Of a stretch of DNA of 64,000 nucleotides, positions 55,171 to 63,703 are shown piece after piece (within the stretch, counting starts at the first letter, position 1; every line of letters starts with the position of its first letter). The position numbers were made by a program, and so were the translations under genes. The notes under the pieces were generated by a model, which saw only the letters and a list, made by a program, of their open reading frames with translations, was not told where the DNA came from and ran no database searches. Location: the NCBI RefSeq assembly GCF_014644435.1, contig NZ_BMKR01000019.1, positions 1 to 64,000 on the forward strand, given 5' to 3'. This stretch comes from Paenibacillus albidus (GTDB lineage: Bacteria > Bacillota > Bacilli > Paenibacillales > Paenibacillaceae).

Positions 55171-55368
55171 CTATTTACGTGGCCTTTGGTCTTCACTGGA
55201 ATCTCCGCCGCCCGTTGCTGTATCGTCGGGATTGTCCAGAAGGGCACTCACAATATCTTCAAGTTTCCCGGTCGCGCCTTCGCGGCCTTGTTTGCTGTTT
55301 TGGTCAGGTACGGGAATGGAATCAAAGCCGGCACCCTGTATGTCCATATCCTTGTTGTTATCATCCAT
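55171..55368 (-). CDS. Small hydrophilic acidic protein, unknown
   Basis: The frame has 65 codons, rich in Asp, Gly and charged residues (MDDNNKDMDIQGAG start, QRPRK end), with no hydrophobic segment or known motif. A GAGGGG lies about 12 bases before the ATG, farther than usual. A terminator follows. It may be a spore- or stress-related small protein, but nothing in the sequence says so. Confidence 0.5.
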   Translation of the reverse strand: MDDNNKDMDIQGAGFDSIPVPDQNSKQGREGATGKLEDIVSALLDNPDDTATGGGDSSEDQRPRK

Positions 55369-55481
55369 CAGCGTCTCAGTCCCCTCTTGTCATAGAAGTA
55401 GGTTATGCAATAATAGCCATTCTATGCAAAAAGTAAACGGTCTGGCGTTGATTGAAACACATTATGTGCCCAGTAGGCGTC

Positions 55482-55700
55482 TCAGTCTTTGTTCCGCTGA
55501 AACTTGGTGATGTCTCTGGCATAGTGAGAGTAAGACCCGTCGAATCTTTTCAGACGGACGTATTCGTCGGAGAATTGCTGAACCAGCCCGGTGCCTACCT
55601 CGGCATACATTCCTTCAGGATCGAGCTGCAGCGCAGAGACATAGGTTTGCGAAAGTGCGGCTACAAAAAAATCTACATTTTTTACTAAAGTGTGTGGCAT
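55482..55700 (-). CDS. Small protein, unknown function
   Basis: The frame has 72 codons (MPHTLVKNVDFFVAALSQTY start) with a good GGAGG 10 bases before ATG. Composition is mixed and looks like a small folded domain rather than a shadow of another gene; no other gene overlaps it. I do not recognise a family. Confidence 0.6.
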   Translation of the reverse strand: MPHTLVKNVDFFVAALSQTYVSALQLDPEGMYAEVGTGLVQQFSDEYVRLKRFDGSYSHYARDITKFQRNKD

Positions 55701-55969
55701 CTTACGGTTTCCTCCATAAATCTATAATTGTCTTACTTTAATAAAAGAGTTCATTCCGGGCCTCCGGAAAATCTTAAAGACTATTCTACCATGAGAGCTC
55801 CTGGATGTTGAGCAGGAAAATTTAACTTCATTTTTTTCAAGGAGGAGTCAAAACAACATTCAAGAAAAATATGGTATTATTTGTTGAGCCAGACTTGCTG
55901 AGATAAGGGTATTTGGTACCGGAAGGGCTGCTGGAATAAAGAATAGAGCGATGAGGATGGGGTGCAAGC

Positions 55970-56500
55970 ATGAATGAGAATATGGGCAGCGCAAAGGCGC
56001 TGTTCAACAGATACCTCGGAAGCAAGTCTGCCATGTACCGGGGAGGCGACTATGAAGTATATAAATCCTGCGGCATCTCAGATGAAACCGAGCAAGAATG
56101 GTTCAAGGAGCTGATCGACCGCACGATCGCCGAATTATCCATCCGGGACTGGGGGGCAATTACTTCACTGGTGATGATCTCAAGTGTCTATAAAGACAGC
56201 CTCAGCGTCGAGAAAGCTGCTGCATTCGCAGCACGTAACATCAAAAGCGCGGACAGTATGGTTCGTTTGATTTTTGGCGAGCAGTTGGTGGAGCTGATCC
56301 GGGTGAACAAGGTTGTGCTGACCAGGGATTCCTTATTTGAGGCGAGCAGGACAGCACTTCAAACGCTGGAGAATGTAATTGCTGAGCAGCTCATCCTCGA
56401 CCCGGGTCATGAGCTGGCCCAGTTTCAGGTGAAAGATAAACGGGCGCTCAATCAGCGGGCCGGCAAAAGTATCGAGGCGTTAAAGGAACTTATTAATTGA
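55970..56500 (+). CDS. Conserved-looking protein of unknown function
   Basis: The protein has 176 residues, mainly helical, with no signal peptide or known catalytic motif. Segments such as FNRYLGSKSAMYRGGDYEVYKSCGI and LEASRTALQTLENVIAEQL-like helices are seen. Upstream there is only a weak ribosome binding site (GATGGGGTGCAAGC before ATG). Its stop overlaps a TTG start of the next, interrupted frame (TTGA at 56497-56500), so the two probably form an operon. Confidence 0.75.
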   Translation: MNENMGSAKALFNRYLGSKSAMYRGGDYEVYKSCGISDETEQEWFKELIDRTIAELSIRDWGAITSLVMISSVYKDSLSVEKAAAFAARNIKSADSMVRLIFGEQLVELIRVNKVVLTRDSLFEASRTALQTLENVIAEQLILDPGHELAQFQVKDKRALNQRAGKSIEALKELIN

Positions 56501-56853
56501 CCAAATGGCCGGAGGAGCTGCTGGCGCTGGCGCAAGGATCACTAAACGATCTGGACATCTTTCCGCTATTGCACAAGCATGGGCTGCATCCTGTAAACTA
56601 GCTGCTGAATCTGCTCGAGCATAAAAGGCACAGAGCCAGGGAGGAACTGAAGCAGCTGGATCATGAGCATCCGACTATAGATTGTACCCAGCTGAACAAT
56701 ACCTTTAGAGAAAAGGTGAGGCGCCAAGACAATGTTCAGCGTTTCCTGGAAGAGAACCGCAGCCCCTTTGTTTATTGCAGCCGGAAAGAGAACTTGACGG
56801 CTTACATCCAAGAGATCCAGGAGATGACGGCAGAATTGTCACGGACACAATAA
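56497..56853 (+). pseudogene. Interrupted 119-codon frame coupled to the preceding gene (single in-frame TAG)
   Basis: From TTG 56497 the frame reads KWPEELLALAQGSLNDLDI and is open for 34 codons, meets TAG at 56599-56601, then stays open for 83 more codons (LLNLLEHKRHRAREELKQLD to QEMTAELSRTQ) to TAA 56851-56853. The second part has protein-like helical, charged composition, and one C-to-T change (CAG to TAG) would explain the break. It looks like a recent nonsense mutation. Read-through or a sequencing error are alternatives. Confidence 0.6.
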
Positions 56854-56877
56854 TGATTATATTACAGGAGGCACAAC

Positions 56878-57402
56878 ATGGACTTATGGTCTTATCCTAT
56901 AGGAAGGTTTGTACCGGAGGAGCAGCCTAATTCGGGGCTCCGTCAATTATGGATTCAGGATATTGCTGCCTTGCCAGCAGAGCTGCGTGCAGCCGTTTCG
57001 AATCTGGATGAGGAGCAGCAGTGTGCCCCTTATCGGCCAGGGGGCTGGACCATCCGGCAGGTGGTGCACCACTTGGCGGATAACGATATGAATGCTTATA
57101 TCCGTTTTAAAAGAGCGTTGACAGAAGATAAGCCTGTATCGAGTTCTTACCGGGAAGACCTGTGGGCGGAACTAAGCGACTATCAGGAAACACCGGTAGA
57201 ATGTTCAATTATGCTGATGGAAGCCCTCCATAAGCGGTTTGTTATCTTGCTTCGCTCCTTGTCTCCGTCTGATTTCCAGCGTTCATTCGTGAGCCCCACG
57301 CATGGCAGCATGACCCTGGATCACGCCATCCAAAGATATGCCTGGCATGGACGGCATCATCTCTCCCAGATTGAATCGCTGATAAAGCGGATGGGCTGGT
57401 AA
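56878..57402 (+). CDS. BstA/YfiT-like DinB-fold metal-dependent protein
   Basis: The protein has 174 residues and matches YfiT/BstA: YPIGRF-PEE start, LDEEQQCAPYRPGGWTIRQVVHHLADNDMNAYIRFK and the closing WHGRHHLSQIESLIKRMGW, which together provide the three metal-binding histidines. B. subtilis and S. aureus relatives are bacillithiol S-transferases; older annotations say metal-dependent hydrolase. GGAGG precedes the ATG. Confidence 0.88.
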   Translation: MDLWSYPIGRFVPEEQPNSGLRQLWIQDIAALPAELRAAVSNLDEEQQCAPYRPGGWTIRQVVHHLADNDMNAYIRFKRALTEDKPVSSSYREDLWAELSDYQETPVECSIMLMEALHKRFVILLRSLSPSDFQRSFVSPTHGSMTLDHAIQRYAWHGRHHLSQIESLIKRMGW

Positions 57403-57492
57403 CGGGGATCGCTTTTTTGAATATGACATAAGGCTGTCCGGTTAAGTATGTTACTATCTCTGAGCTGAAAGTCTAACAGGGAGGGCAAACCA

Positions 57493-58617
57493 ATGGCAGA
57501 ACCTTTGAAGGCCATGTACAACGAAGAATTTCTGCGCAGCTTTGGCGCGAAGATTCAGGCCGTTTATAGCAAGTTTGAGACCGGGGGCTTCATTGCGGAA
57601 GTAATGGACGGCCCATGGGAAGATCTGGAGCTGAAGCAAAGAATGCGGCGGATCAGCGGGGGGCTGGGCAGTTTTTTGCCTGTCCGTTATGAAGAAGCGC
57701 TGGATATCCTTTTTGCGATTGACCAGGATTGCGTCGGCTTCCCTTATCTTATCTTCCCGGATTTTGTGGAGGTGTATGGACAAGCCGAGGCGCATTGGGA
57801 GCTTTCGATGTTGGCGCTGGAACGTTTCACGGGAAAATCATCTGCCGAGTTCGCGGTCAGGCCGTTTCTCTTGCGGGACCCGGAGCGGATGATGCGCCAA
57901 ATGCTCCTGTGGTCGAAGCATCCGGATGAGCATGTGCGGCGTCTGGCCAGTGAAGGGTGCCGGCCCCGCCTGCCCTGGGGGCAGTCCTTGCCGATGTTTA
58001 AGCGTGATCCTGCCCCGGTGCTGCCGGTGCTGGAGCAGTTAAAGGCCGATCCGTCCCTTTATGTGCGCAAAAGTGTGGCCAACAACCTGAATGATATCGC
58101 CAAGGATCATCCAACGCTGGTCCTGGACTTGGCATCACGCTGGAAGGGGGCCTCTGAACATACGGACTGGATTGTGCGGCACGGCTGCCGCTCGCTGATC
58201 CGTAAAGCAGATCCTGCAGTGATGGCATTGTTCGGATACGCCGCATCGGAGGATGCTGCACCGCTGGTAACAACAGCCGAATTATCGGTGGCCCCTGGGG
58301 TGCTGTCCATCGGCGGCAGCTGTGAGCTGCGCTACACACTTGCTGTCCGGGAAGGCGGGCCGGTGCGTGTCCGTATCGAATACGGGATCGATTTTGTAAA
58401 GGCGGGGGGCCGTACCTCGCGCAAACAGTTTCTTTTATCCGACAAAACAGTCCCCGGAGGCACCAGCCTTGCCGGAACGCGGACCCACCGCTGGGCGGAT
58501 CTGACGACCCGCCGCCATTATCCTGGGGAACACAGGATTGTGCTGCTGGTCAACGGCCGCGAAGCGGCTGATACGGTACTTTCCCTGGAATCAGCAGAAG
58601 CCGACGTACAAGGATGA
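57493..58617 (+). CDS. alkC: AlkC-type DNA alkylation repair glycosylase
   Basis: The protein has 374 residues. The start MAEPLKAMYNEEFLRSFG and HEAT-like helical repeats through about residue 255 (HPDEHVRRLASEGCRPRLPWG, YVRKSVANNLNDIAKDHP) match the AlkC/AlkD family. Residues about 262-370 are a beta-rich Ig-like domain, which is what separates AlkC from the shorter AlkD. It removes alkylated bases such as 3-methyladenine and 3-methylcytosine without base flipping. GGGAGGG precedes the ATG. Confidence 0.88.
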   Translation: MAEPLKAMYNEEFLRSFGAKIQAVYSKFETGGFIAEVMDGPWEDLELKQRMRRISGGLGSFLPVRYEEALDILFAIDQDCVGFPYLIFPDFVEVYGQAEAHWELSMLALERFTGKSSAEFAVRPFLLRDPERMMRQMLLWSKHPDEHVRRLASEGCRPRLPWGQSLPMFKRDPAPVLPVLEQLKADPSLYVRKSVANNLNDIAKDHPTLVLDLASRWKGASEHTDWIVRHGCRSLIRKADPAVMALFGYAASEDAAPLVTTAELSVAPGVLSIGGSCELRYTLAVREGGPVRVRIEYGIDFVKAGGRTSRKQFLLSDKTVPGGTSLAGTRTHRWADLTTRRHYPGEHRIVLLVNGREAADTVLSLESAEADVQG

Positions 58618-58661
58618 GGAACAACCTGCATTAAGGGAAAACAACACCCTGCCAGCCATAT

Positions 58662-58702
58662 AGCTGCGTAAAGAACGGGCGAGAGCCACGTCTTGCGCAG
58701 CT
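58662..58702 (+). terminator. Weak terminator candidate after alkC
   Basis: AGCTGCG (58662-58668) pairs with CGCAGCT (58696-58702), followed by TTGTGTCTTT; the loop is long, so strength is doubtful. Confidence 0.4.
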
Positions 58703-58853
58703 TTGTGTCTTTGAGGAGGAACAACAGTTCCGGTTAAAAGGGTTACTTCTTATTCAGCTCGCGGAAACACTTATGTTACCTTTCCATAGTCTTCCTGCTA
58801 TACAATAGAAAGGCTACATACAGCAAATTCAAAGAGACAAAGGTGGTATTGCA

Positions 58854-60116
58854 GTGAAATCAAGCAAATACAGTAAATGGGCCTCGCTGGTGCTGACCGG
58901 GGTGCTTAGCCTCACCCTGTCGGCACATGCTTCTGCGGCGGCGGCACAACCGGGGACAACAATGAAGCCAAGCTGGACCTCTCCTTCCCTGTTCACGCCT
59001 ACAGTGCTGGTCAAATCCGGAAGCGAAGCCGTGATCCACGATGTTAAAGCTGTCCCTGACAAAAAGCTGGTCTATGTGTACATGGGGCAGAATGTGCCAA
59101 ATACAACCGGCAAGACCAAACAGGAATGGTCGGTAGATACCTTGAAAGCGCTGGATGCGAACACTGGCAAGCTCAAGTGGGAATATGTCTTCCATGAGTC
59201 CAAAGGCCCTTATACCATTACCAGCAAAGCCGTGTTCGGCAGCAGTGGAACGTCTTATGTCTATCAGGCTTTTTCTGACAAAACGTACAAGCTCTATTCC
59301 GTGAACAGCGCCGGCCAGCTGAACTGGGTGCAGAAGCTGACAGGTCCATCCAACATCTCCTTGATGAAGGATGGCTCGGTCCTGACTTCCACCACCGGTC
59401 TTCCGAACGCCAAAGGTGTGGTGAAATCGGTGCTTACCTTGTATAACAGCAGCGGCAAGCAGCTCCTCAGCCAGCAGGTGCAAGGCAGTGTCATTACAGC
59501 TCAGGGTGAGCGGATTGTAATGGCTGCAAGCCCGATGAGCCAAGCTAGTAACGGCACATGGCTGGAGAAATTGAATCCGCGGCTTGAAGTCTATGATTTG
59601 TCGCTTAAGCAGCTGTATGCTTATCAGACTCCGGCCAGCTCCAATATTTACGGCGATGGCAGTCCGGGACAATTTGTACTGAACGACGGAACCTTTATTA
59701 TCCGCATCCATCTGGCGGATAACCAGAACAAGCTGCTGGCGTTTGGACCGGAAGGCAAGCTTCTATGGGGCCGCAGCATCCCGGGCAGTGCATATACAGA
59801 GGCTACCGCAAGCGGGTATATCGTGTACGAGAACGGGAAATTTACTTTATATGATCTGGCCGGTCAAGTAGGTGACCCTCATACATTTTTAGATGCCGAA
59901 GGGGAGACTTTCGGGATCAATCGGACCAGCGACGGCAACCTGAGCTTCAGTATGAAAGAAGACCAAATGTACATACTGAACCCGAAGACCCTGCAGACGA
60001 TCCACGGATTCAGTATCACCGACCTAAACCTCGGTACGAATGATTATGCAGCCCATACCGTATACTCTTCGTCAGAAGACGGCAAGCTGTCCAAGTTTGT
60101 ATTGCCGGTGAAGTAA
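58854..60116 (+). CDS. Secreted PQQ-like beta-propeller protein
   Basis: The protein has 420 residues and starts with GTG behind AAAGGTGG. A signal peptide ends near residue 30 (SAHASAAAAQ). The rest is a run of beta-propeller blades with PQQ-like words (LKALDANTGKLKWEYVF, YKLYSVNSAGQLNWVQKL, LLAFGPEGKLLWGRSIPG). No catalytic residue or membrane anchor is seen. It likely acts as an extracellular scaffold or binding protein; the partner is unknown. Confidence 0.82.
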   Translation: MKSSKYSKWASLVLTGVLSLTLSAHASAAAAQPGTTMKPSWTSPSLFTPTVLVKSGSEAVIHDVKAVPDKKLVYVYMGQNVPNTTGKTKQEWSVDTLKALDANTGKLKWEYVFHESKGPYTITSKAVFGSSGTSYVYQAFSDKTYKLYSVNSAGQLNWVQKLTGPSNISLMKDGSVLTSTTGLPNAKGVVKSVLTLYNSSGKQLLSQQVQGSVITAQGERIVMAASPMSQASNGTWLEKLNPRLEVYDLSLKQLYAYQTPASSNIYGDGSPGQFVLNDGTFIIRIHLADNQNKLLAFGPEGKLLWGRSIPGSAYTEATASGYIVYENGKFTLYDLAGQVGDPHTFLDAEGETFGINRTSDGNLSFSMKEDQMYILNPKTLQTIHGFSITDLNLGTNDYAAHTVYSSSEDGKLSKFVLPVK

Positions 60117-60133
60117 CTTTAACTGCTTTTCAG

Positions 60134-60156
60134 AGCACCCTTCGGGGTGCTTTTTC
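60134..60156 (+). terminator. Intrinsic terminator after the beta-propeller gene
   Basis: AGCACCC-TTCG-GGGTGCT (60134-60151) is followed by TTTTTCTT. Confidence 0.9.
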
Positions 60157-60170
60157 TTATGAAAAAATGT

Positions 60171-60231
60171 GAATTCGCCCCCAGGTGTGGATCGGGCCGA
60201 ATGAAAGGCAAAAATGCCTTTGAATTCGCCC
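60171..60231. repeat. Short direct repeat flanking a hairpin
   Basis: GAATTCGCCC occurs at 60171-60180 and 60222-60231. Between them AAAGGCA-AAAA-TGCCTTT (60204-60221) forms a perfect 7-bp hairpin. The rest of the gap to the RNase H gene shows only the ribosome binding site AAAGGAG at about 60424. Confidence 0.5.
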
Positions 60232-60438
60232 GGTAGCTGGGGACTCGCTCGCAGTTACGGATACGCCCACAAGTGCGACTAGTTGGTTCATGATAGTTCG
60301 ATCTCTTTGAGCTGTTTGGTTCATGGCTCAGGGTCCTACAGCTGGACTCGTATTTACCGGCTGGGCTGCAAATGATAAAATAAGCCAGAATAGCGGCAGA
60401 AAGGCCATTCCTTATCTGCGCATAAAGGAGCTGTATGC

Positions 60439-61101
60439 ATGGCTAAACAAAAGTTCTATGTGGTATGGGAAGGCAAACAACCAGGCGTCTACAGCACTTG
60501 GGCGGAATGCCAGGCACAGACCGATCATTATACCGGTGCTAAATATAAGTCCTATGAATCAAAGGCGGCGGCGGAAGCGGCTTACAAGGCTGGCTGGAAA
60601 GGCAACTGGGGAACAGGAGCCAAGACCTCCGGCACAACCGGCGCCAAAACGGGAAGCTCTTACAAACGCAGTGCCATCGTAGAGACTTCGGAAGAGATTG
60701 ATTATGACAGCATATCGGTAGACGTAGGAACCCGGGGCAATCCGGGCCCGGTGGAATATAAGGGTGTGGATACGCAGACAGGGGACATTATATTCTCCTG
60801 CGGTCCGATCAAAAAGGGAACGAACAATCTGGGAGAATTTCTGGCCATTGTGCATGCGCTGGCGCTTCTTCATCAAGAAGGCAGCAAACGGACGGTCTAC
60901 AGCGATTCTGTTAATGCCATGAAGTGGGTGAAGCAGAAGAAGGTAGCCACTACACTGCCCAGGGACGCCTCAACCGCTGAGATCTGGGAGCTGATTGACC
61001 GGGCAGAACATTGGCTGCGGACCCATACCTACGAGAATAAACTGCTCAAGTGGCAGACCAAGCAGTGGGGAGAGATCAAGGCCGATTATGGCCGCAAATA
61101 A
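60439..61101 (+). CDS. RNase H with N-terminal viroplasmin-type RNA-binding domain
   Basis: The protein has 220 residues. Residues 1-48 are a caulimovirus viroplasmin/hybrid-binding domain (KFYVVWEGKQPGVYSTWAECQAQ, YKSYESKAAAEAAY). A Gly/Thr linker leads to the RNase H fold with acids Asp95 (SVDVGTRG), Glu133 (NLGEF), Asp156 (YSDS) and Asp216 near the end. It cleaves RNA in RNA-DNA hybrids. AAAGGAG precedes the ATG. Confidence 0.92.
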   Translation: MAKQKFYVVWEGKQPGVYSTWAECQAQTDHYTGAKYKSYESKAAAEAAYKAGWKGNWGTGAKTSGTTGAKTGSSYKRSAIVETSEEIDYDSISVDVGTRGNPGPVEYKGVDTQTGDIIFSCGPIKKGTNNLGEFLAIVHALALLHQEGSKRTVYSDSVNAMKWVKQKKVATTLPRDASTAEIWELIDRAEHWLRTHTYENKLLKWQTKQWGEIKADYGRK

Positions 61102-61116
61102 CGGCTGAGCTAGGGC

Positions 61117-61184
61117 GTGTAATCAAACCCGAACCGAAGGAGAAATTGGAGCCAAGATTCCCCATTCCAGGGGTTTGAATACAC
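61117..61184. terminator. Inverted repeat between convergent RNase H and MFS genes
   Basis: GTGTAATCAAACCC (61117-61130) and GGGTTTGAATACAC (61171-61184) pair at 13 of 14 positions across a long loop. It is a plausible shared terminator without a T run. Confidence 0.45.
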
Positions 61185-61192
61185 TGCCTTGC

Positions 61193-62458
61193 TTAATGGT
61201 AGTTCCGGATCACTGTTAATCTGCTGTATGCCGCAATGGCGAACAGCAACAGCAGCAATCCAATCGAACCCATGACCGGACCGGGACTGAACAGGTCGGA
61301 CAGGTAGGAGACGGCCGTGAGACCTATTGAAGGAGCCACGCTCATGATGGAACCCAGCACGCCGAATACTCTGCCCTGAATTTCCTCCGAAATTTCCAGT
61401 CTGAGCAGGGTGTTGATCAGAAGTGTGCTGAATGAGAACATGAAGCCGATTATAAGAATGACGGGAATAGCCACCGCTGCGGTTGTAGTGAAGGATAACA
61501 GGATGTACAGAGGACCGAGACACAACAGGCTGGTCATGATCAGCCTCCCCCGGTTCTTCAGCCTGGAGCCCAAGAGCATAATTAACCCTGAGCCAATCAT
61601 ATAGCCGAGCGGAATACAGGCTTCCATAAGACCGAATTGAAAGGGTGTTGATTTCCAGACCTTAACAGCCATAACCTGGGTCAGCATCATCGAAGGCATG
61701 AAGAACAAGGTAAGGGAAGGCAGCATAATGATGACGGCGCGGGCGAAGGGGAACCTCCAAATATAGCGGACACCTTCGGCCAGGTCTTGGGTGAACTTTC
61801 TTTTTTCTCTGGGGGCAAGGTTGACACGGGAAGGCAGCGGTAGCGAGCGGACAGCCAGGATCAGCAGGAAGGATACGAAGAAAGTAACGCCGTCAAATAA
61901 AATAGCGTCAGCCGCGCCGAAGCTGGCCACAAAAATACCTCCCGCCGAAAAGCCGATCGTCCGGCAAATATTTTCCGACAGATTCAGGAGCCCTACCGCT
62001 TGTTGCACATGCTCTTTGCCGACTACGCCTACGATCGAAGCCTGATAGGCCGGGGACTGGAATAATGCCGAAGCTGTCGTAAGCCCCATCAATACAGCCA
62101 CGATAATGAACGAAGTGGACGGTACGGAGATTACCGCAGCCAGCGTCAGTGCCAGCACACAGCTAATCAGATCCGTGACCAGCATAATGGTTCTGCGGTT
62201 CACTCTGTCTGCAAAGGTGCCTCCGATCGAGCCAAGCAGGGAACTGAGCAATAAATTGATAATGGTAAGGACGGCAACCAATCGGGCGCTTCCGGTTGTT
62301 TGCAGCACCCAGAGACTCAAGGCGATACTGTGAAAGGTGTTGCCGAACAGGGAAATGGAAAAGGAGCAAAGCAGCAGCAGGAATCTCCGGTTTCCCCAAA
62401 TCGTCGGATGGGATTGGACAGTGGGGGTTGCGGGTTTCGCCAAGCTTGGATCTGGCAT
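61193..62458 (-). CDS. MFS transporter (macrolide-efflux/MFS_3 type)
   Basis: The protein has about 421 residues and 12 membrane segments. It has FLLLLCSFSISLFGNTFHSIALSLWVLQTTGSARLVAV and the motif A region GSIGGTFADRVNRRTIMLVTDL, as in MFS_3/enterobactin-exporter and macrolide-efflux-like proteins. ATG 62458 is preceded by GAGGAGAG; the longer TTG frame would include that site. It lies 49 bp behind a lacI gene on the same strand, with a palindromic operator between, so expression is probably LacI-controlled. The compound moved is unknown. Confidence 0.88.
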   Translation of the reverse strand: MPDPSLAKPATPTVQSHPTIWGNRRFLLLLCSFSISLFGNTFHSIALSLWVLQTTGSARLVAVLTIINLLLSSLLGSIGGTFADRVNRRTIMLVTDLISCVLALTLAAVISVPSTSFIIVAVLMGLTTASALFQSPAYQASIVGVVGKEHVQQAVGLLNLSENICRTIGFSAGGIFVASFGAADAILFDGVTFFVSFLLILAVRSLPLPSRVNLAPREKRKFTQDLAEGVRYIWRFPFARAVIIMLPSLTLFFMPSMMLTQVMAVKVWKSTPFQFGLMEACIPLGYMIGSGLIMLLGSRLKNRGRLIMTSLLCLGPLYILLSFTTTAAVAIPVILIIGFMFSFSTLLINTLLRLEISEEIQGRVFGVLGSIMSVAPSIGLTAVSYLSDLFSPGPVMGSIGLLLLLFAIAAYSRLTVIRNYH

Positions 62459-62475
62459 AACGTTCTCTCCTCTCA

Positions 62476-62491
62476 ACTTAAGCGTTTAAGT
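62476..62491. promoter_or_regulatory. Candidate LacI operator between lacI and the MFS gene
   Basis: ACTTAAGCGTTTAAGT is a near-perfect 16-bp palindrome with a CG centre, typical of LacI/GalR proteins. It lies 18 bp before the MFS start, where binding would block transcription entering the gene. Confidence 0.7.
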
Positions 62492-62507
62492 GAACAGCTA
62501 AAAAAAA

Positions 62508-63419
62508 TTATTCTACAAAAATACGGTTATTTTCTTGTTCAGCGTAGTTGGAGCGGTTCAGTAAATCTGTCATTAGCTCAAAGGCAGCCGCTGTTTTATC
62601 TCCGCTAAAGGTAACCTTTTGTACCTGTTCACCCAGTATTTGTGGACAATTGCAGGTACAGACAACATAGAGACGTTCAAAGCTCCCGGCTTTCTGGGCG
62701 TAACTACCCATAAACTCATTGATGATGATAGCTTCTTGAAATTGTTGACCCTGCAGGATATTATCCAGTTCCTCCTGATTCTGAACCATAAACACCGCGT
62801 CGTCCGGCAGCGGAAGGCTATCCCTGATGTAGCGGGCAAGCAGAGAATTGTTGTAGCTCTCCATAATTAAGCAGACCTTCGAAGGATCCTCAGGCATAAT
62901 CTTGCCTAGAGCGGAGCGGTAGTTGAACAGAACCTGCTTGAACAGCTTATCCTCAATCAGGCTGTCAATCAGAATCAGTGGTATACCTTCCACAAAGTGT
63001 TGGGATATGGAATAGAAGGATTCATCCCGGACATCGATTAGGAATACGGCTTCCAGTTTTCGTTCAATGATGATATCCAGGGAAGGTTTCTCTGCATCCA
63101 GTGAGTATAGCAGCGTATGATAGCCGGCCGCTGTCAGCCGCTGTTCCAAAGACCGGATAAACGAAAACTGCGAATGGAGCTTCCAGTAAGGCATATTGAC
63201 AGATGTATTGACCAATACGCCAACCAATCCCGTGCGTCTGTTCGCCAGCGAGCGGGCCGCCAGATTCGGAATGTAATGAAGCTCTTCGGCAAGCTGCATA
63301 ATCTGATTGCGTGTCTTCTCCGGAATGGTCTGGTTACCAACGCGGTTCAGAACATAGCTTACCGTCGCCACAGAGACGTTGGCCCTAAGCGCGATGTCTT
63401 TCATTGTAGTCTTTTTCAA
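62508..63419 (-). CDS. LacI-family transcriptional regulator
   Basis: The protein has 303 residues. The headpiece TTMKDIALRANVSVATVSYVLNRVGNQTIPEKTRNQIMQLAEELHYIPNLAARSLANRRTG-type segment is canonical, followed by a shortened sugar-binding-like core. The TTG at 63419 is kept as the start because family members begin with MKK-x-T-x-KDIA; no strong ribosome binding site is seen. It probably regulates the MFS gene 49 bp downstream. A LacI protein next to an MFS_3 pump is less common than TetR or MarR. Confidence 0.9.
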   Translation of the reverse strand: MKKTTMKDIALRANVSVATVSYVLNRVGNQTIPEKTRNQIMQLAEELHYIPNLAARSLANRRTGLVGVLVNTSVNMPYWKLHSQFSFIRSLEQRLTAAGYHTLLYSLDAEKPSLDIIIERKLEAVFLIDVRDESFYSISQHFVEGIPLILIDSLIEDKLFKQVLFNYRSALGKIMPEDPSKVCLIMESYNNSLLARYIRDSLPLPDDAVFMVQNQEELDNILQGQQFQEAIIINEFMGSYAQKAGSFERLYVVCTCNCPQILGEQVQKVTFSGDKTAAAFELMTDLLNRSNYAEQENNRIFVE

Positions 63420-63443
63420 GGCTGCCTGGCTCCTTACCTTGTA

Positions 63444-63461
63444 TAATATTTCTAAATATTA
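63444..63461. promoter_or_regulatory. Palindrome upstream of lacI
   Basis: TAATATTT-CT-AAATATTA is a perfect inverted repeat around two bases, 25 bp before the lacI start, and includes a possible -10 on the minus strand. It differs from the 62476 operator, so it may be only an AT-rich promoter. Confidence 0.35.
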
Positions 63462-63703
63462 ACATTGGGATCAGCGAAGAGTCAATCCATCGTATTGCAC
63501 CTTTGCTCGTCTGTTGACGGAGAGGGCACCAAGATTTAGTATATTAAAAGCGGGTTTCTATGAATAATAGGCTGAATTAATGATAGACTCAGAGAATGTG
63601 GCAGCCAAATCCGAGTTTGGTGCAGAGTCATCAAATGGATCAAAATTGTGGTTAATAACAGATAAAGAATGAATACTATGGCAAGCGGCAGGAGGAGAAC
63701 CGG

